Origin: Chaenocephalus aceratus
Taxonomy: Eukaryota; Chordata; Actinopteri; Perciformes; Channichthyidae
NCBI GenBank assembly: GCA_023974075.1
Contig: CM043788.1
Coordinates: forward strand, 27,563,980 to 27,627,979
Direction: 5' to 3'
DNA length: 64,000 bases
Positions within the stretch are counted from its first letter, which is position 1. Every line of letters begins with the position of its first letter. This document shows, piece by piece, positions 24,693 through 34,100 of the stretch. A model generated the notes under the pieces. It was given only the letters and a program-made list of their open reading frames with translations, had not been told where the DNA came from and did no database searches. The position numbers were made by a program, and so were the translations under genes.

Positions 24693-25099
24693 GTATAAGT
24701 TGATTTACTTCAATCTACTGTACAATATTACAGGAAATATACTGCATAAAGAAAACTATATACTTTATTTGATCTAAAATATTGATGTTTCTACAACACC
24801 CATTGTGTATTTTGTGAATGAAGCGCCATCTCATGGTTAAATCCTGTAATTGAACAAATGGGGAAATTGGGCAACGTCCTCTAGCAATTTGGCAACACCC
24901 CCAGCCACTGGCATCCGCTGGGCTTTTGACTGGGACACACCCATTTGAGTCTGATCTGGAGTGCTACATCTGTAAGGAGCTGTTTAAATTAAAACAGAGG
25001 AGCGACATTTCGCCACAACTGCGCCGAGCACTTGACTTTATGCAGGAAGCCAGACAGTGGGACATTGTACGAAAAGTCAGCACACTCAGCACGGATAGT

Positions 25100-26345
25100 C
25101 AGGCCCACCTTAACCTGCCATCAGGCCCTGGCCCTGACAACAAATGAAAGTCATTTATAGCCTCGGCAGGCTCTGTGATCGCACTTCTCCACTCTGCTCT
25201 ACGCGCGCCTGGTCCTCTCCTCCAGATGAGTGACGTATCGGGCGTCCCTCATGTATTTGTCCGGTTGCCGTTGGCTCCCCTCCACGTAGCAAGTCCTCGT
25301 CATCCTCTCCATCTCCTCCAACAGATAATGTCCCTCCTGTCTGTTTTTCCTCTCCCGCTACTCCATCGCTATCAGAACCAGACGGCCTACTTGGCTCCGA
25401 GGCCGGCACCGCTACTGCTCGGTACAGAACTCATCTGTCCTTCCTCCTCATCCTGGCCTACAGGTTTAAAATAACCTGTAAGCTTCGACATTTTTTGTAA
25501 TAGCTGCTTGTCTCGAAACTCATTTTCCCTCAACAATTTCCTTTCCCAGCGCCACTCTCAAACTTTTTCTTCTAAACAACCTTCATCAATCACTCGCAAC
25601 TTGAATAAGTCACATGTGAAACATATTCTCATTCTGATTGGCTATTAAGTGGTGCCCACTGATTGTTTCGGAGTCATCATGTTTGAGAAAAATCTCTGGA
25701 ATCCATCGATCTGATTGATTAGCGGAGCAAATGATCAAAATAGTACGGAGGGAAGATATTTTCGTTTGGATTACTGGTCTGGAGGAAGCTCGCGAGTGTG
25801 TGTGTTTGTGTATTTTTGCGTTTGTTTCCCAGGGAAAACACTCACGAGAAACACAGGCTGTTATGCCTGCTGTGACGTCAAGTTACTCCGTTCTCCGCTT
25901 GTAATTATGCCGTTACAAGCTTCAACGTTGTATTTATCATCTGAATTTGGCAAAACAATTTTAATATTCTGAAAGCCAAGACTTTGTTTATTTGAAACCA
26001 GATGAAAACAAACTGTAACGGACCCTGCCGTGTTATCTATAATTACTATATGCCTTACATTCATAATGTCAGCCGAAGGGAGGAGTGGCGAGTGAGAGCT
26101 GTCATTTTCCCTTTACAAGATTCAAAAATGTATTTATCGTGTGATTTTGGAAATAAAAGTTTCATATTCTGAAAGCCAAGACTTTGTTTATTTAAATGTT
26201 TTTTAAAAACATCCGAAATAAAACACTTTTTTTTTTTCTTTTAAATTACATTTTTTTTTTTTTTTTATTGGCTCATGATAGGCCCCTGATCTCCGTAGGC
26301 CCCTGGGCTTCAGCCCAGGTCAGCCCGTGCATTAAGGCGGCCCAG
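25100..26345. mobile_element. hAT element inserted in hAT-2
   Basis: The perfect 8-bp duplication CGGATAGT lies at 25092-25099 and 26346-26353. The uninterrupted site survives in the related core at 61.40 kb. The ends CAGGCCCACCTTAA and the complement of CTGGGCCGCCTTAATG are imperfect inverted repeats. On the minus strand around 25560-25155, pieces such as DKQLLQKMSKLTGYFKP and an acidic Ser/Gly/Glu-rich stretch resemble the N-terminus of ZMYM1-like hAT transposases. The catalytic part is missing. A segment of about 70 bases (GAAAGCCAAGACTTTGTTTA) occurs twice, near 25970 and 26170. Confidence 0.85.
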
Positions 26346-26440
26346 CGGATAGTGCACAACATGATTGCAGCGTCCAGGCAGCTCCAGTTCGAGCATATGC
26401 CTTGAGTTGCACATAGCAACAACGCACACACACACACACA

Positions 26441-26641
26441 CTTTGTATTATTGTCTTCGTACGCTTTTAACACACCATCGTAGCGATGGCGATGTTTCAG
26501 GTGACTGATCAGGTTCGAAGTATTAGGGAGCGCTGGATTTGTGAAGAACTCCCCTCTTCCTAAACCACTAATACCACAGTACTGGCAAAACGGAAGGCGC
26601 CGAGTGAAAAACAAGCGCCCCTCATCCCAATCCACCCACAC
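26441..26641 (-). pseudogene. BED-type zinc finger exon of the hAT-2 transposase (remnant)
   Basis: On the minus strand the frame reads FCQYCGISGLGRGEF, then NTSNLISHLKHRH. This is the CxxC...HxxxH pattern of a BED zinc finger, including the conserved NTSNL.SHLK that precedes the histidines. BED fingers are the usual DNA-binding domain of hAT transposases. The stretch lies just inside the right end of hAT-2, where a 5' exon of a leftward gene would be. No catalytic exon is found in the rest of hAT-2, so this element is a deletion derivative. Confidence 0.65.
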
Positions 26642-27578
26642 CGCAGTCTTTTTTTTTTACCCAAAAAATATATTGTATATTATCGGGGCTATTAATACTG
26701 GTATCGGGTTTATCGGGATGACGTCAATTCCTAATATCGGACTGATAATTATCGGGCCGATAATTATCGTGCATCCCTACAAAACGCACAGCAGAACCAG
26801 ACCCTGGAGCGCCGGCCTCTTTATTTACTTACTCCTCTTCATCCCCTATGGGTAATAAGGCTGAGATGAGAACTCTCCATCGTATTTAGTACTTAGTAAT
26901 ATGCTGCGCCTCTCCCCATGTAGGGATGGGTACCGAGCCCCGGTATTAAACGGGCCCCGGGCCGGAATTATTAAAGACAGTGGTAACGTTAAGCTCCGAT
27001 GTGATCGGACTTTTATCGGTACTGGAGACATTTAAAAAATATGTCATATGTATTATTGTTACATACACATTATATCGCAGTTTTAGTTTCACCAACTCCG
27101 TTTCTAATATGCAAAAAGACTACAACATGCGTCTATGATGTATTTTCGAGCTTTCCAATCCAGGCGAGATCTCTCTCTCCCCCGTTTGTGTGTGAGGGGG
27201 CGGGGCCGTTTGTAAAGGTCTCCTGACTGTCATCCTGGTTAGTAGTTACTCTGGGTTCTGTCTTCAGGACAGTGTTGGATTTTTTTTTTTGTTACTTGGA
27301 TGGGACTTTATTGGATTCAATATTAGAGTCATTTTCTCGTTTGTTTAAATATATTTGGCCTTGTTTATGTGATTGAATGATTACTCAAATAAAAAGTTTG
27401 ATGAATTATCATCTAATGATTTGTATGATGTTTTATTTATGGTAAAGGTCACTTTGAATGATTTTAACTAATGATAATGTAGAAAAACTAACATTTTAAA
27501 TTCGGGACGGTCCACATTAATTTCGGGACGGTTCCGGGAGGATGGGGAAAACAGTTAGTCGAGAGCCCTGCTTGGGAG

Positions 27579-27679
27579 AGCCCTGACAGGAGATAGTCAA
27601 CAAACACGGAATCTGGGTGAGTAGATAGCGCAGCTGCTAGCTGAGGGGTGTTAATGGGAGTGGAGGGGTGATATTTCAA
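27579..27679 (-). pseudogene. N-terminal piece of the DIRS/Ngaro-like reverse transcriptase
   Basis: The minus-strand frame reads LSTHPDSVFVDYLLSGLSQ. It continues, once hAT-1 is removed, into GFRVGVLSSPTVTFVARNLQ at 19343 and below. The pattern (..LL.GL..GF.IG......A.NL.) is that of the entry to Ngaro/DIRS reverse transcriptases. The clean junction supports the 8-bp duplication called for hAT-1. Confidence 0.85.
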
Positions 27680-27832
27680 AATGTTTTTTCACCACGAGGT
27701 TTCTGGCGCAGAGCTACTGTGAGGCTGCGGCTGCGCCTGGGGCAAACGGACTTCGGGTGTGCATCCCTGCAAGAACTGCAGATATGAAGAAATGTACAGT
27801 AAGGGTGAGTGCAACCATTTTAGTTAAAACTA

Positions 27833-28248
27833 CTACCTGAGTGCAACGGAAGTTGAAGCTCCTGTGACGGAGTCTTCCAGGGCCTGGAGGTGAGCATCGA
27901 TGGCTATCATGGAGCTAGCCAGGGATTGCAGGGAGCCGGCCACGCTACTCTCCATAAGGGGCGTGTTAGTGACACTCCCGGCCTGGCGAGCCTGGGAAGG
28001 GGTGGATTTTGGAGGCGGACGGGATCCTGGAGGGCTCGACTTCCTGCATTTCTTTTTTTTTTTTCCTCCGCGGCTGCGGCCTCGCCCTGCTCTCTGGGGA
28101 GCTGACTGGAACTGCTGCCCCGGACTGGGGAGCTCGCTGGAGACCTGGTCCGAGAGCTCTCGGAGCTGAGAGAGTGAGGCCTCGGGCTGTGGGAATGCCC
28201 TGCTGCAGGAGCCGGGCGATGAGGAAGTCTGCCTCTGTTGATAAGCCG
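27833..28248 (-). pseudogene. ORF1 of the DIRS/Ngaro-like element
   Basis: A minus-strand frame upstream of the reverse transcriptase encodes a Ser/Pro/Gln-rich protein. It has a basic cluster (GRGRSRGGKKKKKCRK) and a predicted helical C-terminal part (SVAGSLQSLASSMIAIDAHL). Position and composition fit the gag-like ORF1 of DIRS elements, which has no conserved motif I can check. Its 5' side is cut by the hAT at 28257-29103. The frame can be followed beyond it, where EHEPSLEIFDPVRLP joins at 29112 and upward. No clear start codon was found. Confidence 0.6.
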
Positions 28249-28256
28249 CTGTGGGG

Positions 28257-29103
28257 TAGTGATGGCAGTTTGACACTGAAGCTTCGAACGGCGCTTCAAC
28301 CCTGGACTTCCTATTCCATAGAAGCAGTGCTTCGAAGCTTGCTTCAAATCACGTGACATATGACGTCCGAAGCAGCAACTGCTTCATTTCCTGAATGAAT
28401 CACTTGACTGGTTCGCGGTCCATTCACGCGATTCAATGCACTGCCTTGTCTCGATTCTGACAGGTGACAGGTTGAAACAGTTTCAAATTTGAGCGCTTCA
28501 ACACTTTATGACCGCTCTAAACAATGCGCAATGTGTGGGTTGTTGTCGTAGTTTGCGTTGTTGCATTTGAATTGTAGTATCATTATAGAGCAAGCTAGGA
28601 AGAAAGATAGGTCGTTCTGGCTTGGGAAACACTTCGAAATGTGGAGAAGTTGTGAACAAAAAGACAATTATCAGTAATATAAAAACAGTTCAATATTTCA
28701 AGGAATAGATAGCCCAGTGGGTAGAGCCGGCCGCCCGAAAGCGGCGATGCCCTCCGCGCAGCTGGTTCAAAGCCCGGGAATGGATGTATTTTAATCATTG
28801 CTTTTCAACTTTAATAACTGATAAAAGGCCCTCTCCTCCCAAAAAAAATTCCAGCACTCTCTAGTCTCTTCTCAATAACCCAATACACACAATTATCAAT
28901 CTTTAATTGCAAATAGAACATGATATTCTGAGTGTGTGTGTGCATCGAATATTTTTCAAGGCAAATATACATTAAACCCACTGCAGCCTTGCACTTCGCC
29001 AGGAGAGGTCGCTGTAACTGAAGCTTCGAGAAATGAACCTATTTCCGACACAATTGTCCAAGTGGTTCGATGCTTCATTCAAAGCTTCATTTTGCCATCA
29101 CTA
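28257..29103. mobile_element. hAT-like element inserted in ORF1 of the DIRS/Ngaro-like element
   Basis: The perfect 8-bp duplication CTGTGGGG lies at 28249-28256 and 29104-29111. The ends TAGTGATGGCA and its complement, with GAAGCTTCGA/GAAGCTTTGA repeats inside, are the inverted repeats. There is no coding sequence. A tRNA-like segment sits inside at 28707-28790. Confidence 0.9.
28707..28790 (+). repeat. tRNA-like segment (SINE head)
   Basis: An A-box-like TAGCCCAGTGGGTAGAGC and a B-box-like GGTTCAAAGCCC are spaced as in a tRNA gene, within about 80 bases. The copy does not fold convincingly as a functional tRNA and lies in a transposon. A tRNA-derived SINE head is the likely origin. Confidence 0.55.
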
Positions 29104-29111
29104 CTGTGGGG

Positions 29112-29608
29112 AGCCGAACCGGGTCGAAGATTTCCAAAGAAGGTTCGTGTTCCGAAATTGTCCGAGTTGGACATCTTAAGCTAATTGTTTCTTACGGTTT
29201 TTCTCACGAGGAGGAGTATTGTAGTACTACCACGGCGTGTGGTCACCTGAAATGACAACTGACAGGGAGGAAGAGCAGGCATTTAAGGAATTTAGCATGT
29301 GAAGCAATTGGCTGCTGAGGGGTGACGCCCTCGTATTTAATGAGGGGGAAGGGAGCAATAGAGTGACGTGTATGTGACTAATTGTTAGGTCTTCCTTATT
29401 GAATTTGCGCTAAAGCTTTCATTTAGCTTTAACAACAAGAATCTGTACAAAATGTAGTGTAAATCCATAAAAGTTTTTTTTAAAACTGGAACAAAGTGCT
29501 GGTCCACCTGACATTTCGAACACCTATTTATTGCTTAAAATGTAAATTGGTGCTTGGTTGATTTGCAGTATAAACCAATACTGCCAGTGGTGGTGCCAGA
29601 GTATTTTT
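29112..29608. other. 5' part of the DIRS/Ngaro-like element and AT-rich DNA beyond
   Basis: The first 100 bases still read, on the minus strand, into ORF1. Beyond about 29340 I see no coding signal or repeat boundary. The exact 5' end of the element is not visible. Confidence 0.35.
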
Positions 29609-29680
29609 GTAGGGCTAACCCATACAGTGGTGGGGCTCAAGTCAGTATTTGCAATGTAATTACATACACGCTCCCCTTGA

Positions 29681-30008
29681 CGGCCCGTCCACACAGCGGT
29701 GTGAGATGAAGCTTCCAACGCTTCTGCCCATTCACTTTGAATGGGGTGACGTCACTTTTAGCCGAACTGTATCGTGGGAAGCGACGCGGAGCGTAGCTGG
29801 CGTGGCTCGCTGCAAAAGTTGAGCAATGTTCAACTTTTGACGCCTCGGCAGAAGCGTCAGCCAATCGAATCATATGCCAGTACAAGCTCTAGCCAATGAA
29901 ACCGCTGCTTGTGTGTCAGGGGCGGGAGATTCATGTGATTGGTTGTTGGTCGAGTGTCAGACACGCCCGCCGGCAAGCGTCAACGCACGCCGCTGTGTGG
30001 ACGGGCCG
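29681..30008. mobile_element. MITE copy 1 (CGGCCCGTCCACACAGCGG ends)
   Basis: A 328-bp element with inverted ends of about 20 bases, CGGCCCGTCCACACAGCGG and its complement, and no coding sequence. It is about 90 per cent identical, in the same orientation, to the copy at 30040-30360. The last 90 or so bases of the two are the same. Comparison with 3081-3178 implies a 3-bp target TGA, in line with a PIF/Harbinger-type MITE. Confidence 0.85.
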
Positions 30009-30039
30009 TCTAAACCTCACGCGTGGCGTTTCACTGTCA

Positions 30040-30360
30040 CGGCCCGTCTACACAGCGGCGTGCGTTGAAGCTTCCAACGCTTCTGCCCATTCACTTTGAA
30101 TGGGGGTGACGTCACTTTTAGCCGAACTGCATTTTGGGAAGCGACGTGGAGCGTTGCTGGCTTCAAAAGTTGAGCAATGTTCAACTTCTGACACCTCGAC
30201 GGAGGCGTCAGCCAATCGAATCATATCCCAGTACAAGCTCTAGCCAATCAAACCACGTGCTTGTGTGTCTGGGGCGGGAGATTCATGTGATTGGTTGTTG
30301 GTCGAGTGTCAGACACGCCCGCCGGCAAGCGTCAACGCACGCCGCTGTGTGGACGGGCCG
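30040..30360. mobile_element. MITE copy 2 (same family as 29681-30008)
   Basis: A 321-bp element with the same inverted ends (CGGCCCGTCTACACAGCGGC at the left). The 31-bp spacer 30009-30039 separates the two copies and is inverted relative to the sequence left of copy 1. The match between the two right halves suggests recent duplication or gene conversion. Confidence 0.85.
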
Positions 30361-30543
30361 TTACAGTATAGCAGTTGGGAAAACCTAACATTGATTGCAT
30401 TTAGGTTTGTGACGTCTCATCCTGTGTTTGACCTTAAACATATAGCCTACATCTACTTTTCCATCAATAAGCAAAAGCCAAGGAGTTGTTGTCAGACATT
30501 ATTTTCACTATTTAATTGTGTTACCAAGCCTCTCCTTCACCTT

Positions 30544-31176
30544 AGGCGCATTCACACTGCAGTACTTTTCTCACAAAGGTTCATGCGAACTTAGTTCATG
30601 ATCGCGTTCACACCAAAAAGAGCCGGTACTAAAATTAGTTCATGCGAACCTTTTTTGTGAGAAAAGAGCTATATTTCTGATTGGCTGGGCGGATTGCAAA
30701 CCACGCCCCGTAAAACTCCCAAAAAGTTTTGTGAAGCCGCCATTTTATTATCCTTGCATTAGCATTATTAGCATTAGCATTAGCCCAGCGCAGAAACGCA
30801 GAGAGACTAACTTATGGCAACACAAAATAAAACATGGGAGCGGTGGAGATGAGGCGGTGTCGGCGTTCTGGCGATTTACTCAGAAGGCTTCAGTAGAAGC
30901 TGCTGGGACTCCCAGCAGCTTCTACTGAAGCCAGTCCCCAACTCCGGGGACTTCCGGCCGGGGACTTTGGGCGGCAGTATACGCCGTGAAGTGGTTTGTG
31001 GCCTGCCAGTAAACCCAAAGCAGAAGAAGAAGAAGTGACGTCAGCGGCTTCATTTGCCCCAGGGACTTTTTCCGGTGTGAACGCGATCTGTACTTAGTTC
31101 ATGTGAACTAAAGAGTTTGCATGAACTAAGTTCGCATGAACCTTTGTGGGAAAAGTACCGCAGTGTGAATGCGCCT
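30544..31176. mobile_element. 633-bp MITE with long inverted ends
   Basis: AGGCGCATTCACACTGC at the left and its near complement at the right begin an inverted repeat of about 55 bases that includes GGTTCATGCGAACTTAGTTC. The interior is GC-rich with no gene and contains a 47-base perfect palindrome (30886-30932). I could not settle the target duplication, so the superfamily is open. Confidence 0.8.
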
Positions 31177-34100
31177 ATTGAGTCCTCCATCTATAAATAG
31201 GCTTATCTCCACTGGGGTCAAGCTGATATGTTCCCTTTCGGTAGTGCAAGCAGTTTTTGTTTTATAATTGGAAGTATTTTCATTCTCTCTGCTTCTCACA
31301 TGAAAGCGGTTTCATATCATGCAGTTTGTAAACTTGGAGCATCACACCAGTGGACCTACAGCAGTTCTGATTGGATCTTTTTTTAATCAAACAACCATCT
31401 GGAGGCTTCCTGATGGGCTTAACAAGCCTATTACATTGCATTGCTTCTGCACTAATGAGGGAATGTATTTGCAGGTAAATGCACATTTTGAGGTATACAC
31501 ATTGTAGGTCCTTCCCAGCTGTCCAAGTTTCCCTGCTTGTGAATAAAATAATCTCTTAGTTGTAATTAACGTAATCCCATTGATTTCATATGGTTCAATG
31601 CTAACAATGTTATTGCACATTCTGACATACATATTGCAATATGTTGTAGGATAACTAAAGCTTTAGCTTCTTTGTCATCTTTGAAACCCCTTATTATTCT
31701 CAATAATTCATATATAATTCATTTATATCAATTAAAACATTAAATCCAAAAGGACTTAAACAGGGTTTTGCAGTACATGGCCTCAATACAGGCCCCTGTC
31801 CTTCAGAGGCTGCAGCCATTAAGAGGACATCCTTTTTTCACCACCCCAATTCCAAGGGTCTGAGGTGGAGCCCAGATATTATTGTCTCAGTAGCTTTTTG
31901 TGCACTCAGCAAGGCAAAATGAGGAGTTCATTTGCCGTGAAAATGTATACCTCCCTCTTCTTTGGCTCCTGGTGTTCTCCTACCAAAACCACACAGAGCA
32001 TTATGGGTTTTTTCTTTCTGTGTGCAGCACCCGCCATCCCCGACACGCCACATGTTTTATTGCCCACTAAAGCATAATGCTGCACTCCTTTTTGATATTG
32101 AATTATTTATTTATTTTTCCTGTGTTGCCTCTGAGCCCCTTTGAACGATTGGGCGCCTCAGGCCTGCTGTGACATGATCTCAGGGGGTATTAAATATATT
32201 GCCGGTATTTGTTTCCTACCTCTAAGTGGATCGGACGACACTGCAGACAAATACTCATCCTCCAAAGTAGATGAGCCTCGACAACAAAACAAGTATGTCC
32301 TCTGCTCCATAATCCTTATTGCATCCAGCAGTCTGGTGGGGGAGAATGGGGGGAGAGGACTGTTATTATCAGACTGAGATTGTTATGCGTTTGCCTGGTG
32401 TTGATTTTGCACATGAAATCTCAAGCTTTATACACAGCTGTAGAGACCAGTTCTGGTACTAAGTGTGTCCTTTGTTAATATTATTTTTGAAAAAGTAAAT
32501 GTTAGAATAAGATCATTTACTTCACACATAACTTCAGTGCATGAACAGGAATAGGTTTCCTTTGCACTCAAACACTATTTAAAGTCATTTTCTTAATAAA
32601 TCTACATATTTCAATAATATTTATAAATACATACTGAGAGGCCATATTATTACCCATTCATAATTTAGACATTGAGAAATAATTATGTAAGGAATGTTAA
32701 CATTACATTAAATACAACGGTAATATTCTCTTTTAAGCCTTAAGTGAAAAAAACGAAACATTTGGACTTTCCAACTGTATTTGATTCTCTTAATTTTACC
32801 TTAAAAGATGGACATACTACTATTTTAGCTTGAGTTTTTAAATAACTCTGGGGCTGCATTATCTAATATACAGTTAGTTAAAGCAACTTTACAGAGTACA
32901 GCAAACACTATTGAGAATATGTGCAGCACATGCTAAGATGGTTGATTACAGAAGTGATAACATGGAGATGTATCTCAAGAAAGCAACATTCGAAAGATTT
33001 TTAGAAACACTGACATATTTTATCTGGCTGAGACTATTGAAACAGAGGTAAAGGCAAGGCAAGGCACTACTTGATGCTCACAGCAATACTATTAAAAACA
33101 GATGGCTTAATGTTACTTTTAATAACATGGTAAATATATATTCTTAGGTCACGTTAAGGTAAAACTTGAACATATAGATTTAAAAAAAAAAAAATGTAAG
33201 TTTAGAAGAGGACATTTTACCCACGATTAACAGCCAGAATGTCCTGATAAAATTGTTGGACTTCATTGGAATTCATGACGGAAAAAATCCCATACCAAGT
33301 ATTGATGTGAAACAGAAGTGCTGAACGACTGCAGTATCTCTCTCCAGCTAACGTCATCTACATATCTCTGCCCTCCTTATTACTACCTCCCTTCTTTCTC
33401 TCTCATTCACTCTTTGAAGCTGTAACAAAAGAGAAAAATTGAGAAAGTTATCAGAGTTTTTGCATAACCAGCCCATCAGTCTCGTACAAAATCATGTTTA
33501 TTCATTTTGCCCTCAGGGGAGAGGGGGTAAAAGGGAGATGATTAAACTCTAATTTGACCGCTATCATAATTTAGCTGAGCCTATTATGATGTCAATCATT
33601 TGAACTCAATACTGCAGAGAGAGAGAGTGACTGTGTAGCAAAAGGGGATTACAGACAGTTTGGGGACCACCCAGTCACTGTATCAAATTGGTTTTATCCA
33701 GCCACATGTAATTCCCCCCCCCCCCGAGAAAATAGAGCTTGTTCAAATGTTCAATCTGTGAAGTGAACATGGGGCATCAAAGGAATGATGGACTTGACTA
33801 TAGATAGGGAATGTTGCTTCTCAGTGTGAACAATTGTGCTGCCAGGGCAAATGATTTGCTTATTACAAGGGTGAGTCATAGATGTGACGACTACCATATG
33901 ATGGGAGTCTTTGGGAAGAAAAGTTGTTGATGTTGTGTAGTTCTCTGTTTTTGTTAAGCTACGTTCATCCTTTTGTTAAGGTGCACCTGGAAATGTATGG
34001 ATAAAGCCCTGAAACCTATCAGGCACATTTCTTCAATTTTTATGTGAATATTGTACATTTGATCTGCTTGGTATTAAAGATAATGATCAAATATGAGCAC

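Larger units (their letters stand above)
20097..24972. mobile_element. 4.9-kb element flanked by TA inside hAT-2
   Basis: The uninterrupted core at 61.28 kb reads GGATATAAGGAGC. Here that is split into GGATATA and TAAGGAGC, so the insertion is flanked by TA. The ends CAGATGTAGCGCTTC and the complement of CAGATGTAGCACTCC are inverted repeats, with weaker similarity over about 45 bases. A TA duplication suggests the Tc1/mariner group or another TA-targeting family. I recognise no transposase. Inside are two LINE tails, a CT-rich minisatellite, a 219-bp tandem duplication and a minus-strand coding remnant (22443-22775). Several insertions may be combined here. Confidence 0.65.
19705..26779. mobile_element. 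hAT-2: TAGGGATGCACG-type hAT element inside hAT-1
   Basis: The ends TAGGGATGCACGA and its complement are flanked by the perfect 8-bp duplication CAAAACGC (19697-19704 and 26780-26787). Its own DNA totals only about 0.94 kb (19705-20096, 24975-25099, 26354-26779). The internal core (about 19790-20096 and on) is shared with the palindromic element at 58.1-61.7 kb. Unlike that element, it has a BED-finger exon near its right end. Two later insertions make up the remaining length. Confidence 0.9.
19352..27570. mobile_element. hAT-1: hAT-like element inserted in the DIRS/Ngaro reverse transcriptase
   Basis: The perfect 8-bp duplication CTTGGGAG lies at 19344-19351 and 27571-27578. The ends CAGGGCTCGAGC and the complement of CAGGGCTCTCGAC are imperfect inverted repeats, with GGGACG motifs near both ends. 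Deleting it rejoins the reverse transcriptase frame of the DIRS element exactly. Its own sequence is 19352-19704 and 26780-27570, about 1.1 kb without recognisable coding. The rest is hAT-2. Near 26920 GTAGGGATGGGTACCGAGCC resembles another hAT-type end, so one more fragment may be present. Confidence 0.9.
17200..29340 (-). mobile_element. DIRS/Ngaro-like retrotransposon, split by three hAT insertions
   Basis: Removing the insertions at 28257-29103 and 19352-27570 (with everything inside the latter) leaves one minus-strand element. It has a basic, proline-rich ORF1 (28248-27833), the start of the reverse transcriptase (27679-27579), the rest of it (19343-18238), and the C-terminal part of a tyrosine recombinase (18237-17998). 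Reverse transcriptase plus tyrosine recombinase is diagnostic of DIRS-type elements. The body was about 3 kb plus flanks. Outer ends are approximate because I could not identify the split direct repeats expected of this class. The 32-bp tandem array at 17621-17780 probably lies in its 3' region. Confidence 0.8.

Noticed and set aside
24926..25147. 73-codon plus-strand frame with CYICKELFKLKQ
   Set aside because: It spans the junction of two transposons, and the same core at 61.3 kb is broken in this frame, so it is not conserved as protein.
28707..28790. Functional tRNA gene
   Set aside because: A and B boxes are present, but the stems do not pair well and it sits inside a hAT element. Called a SINE-like remnant instead.
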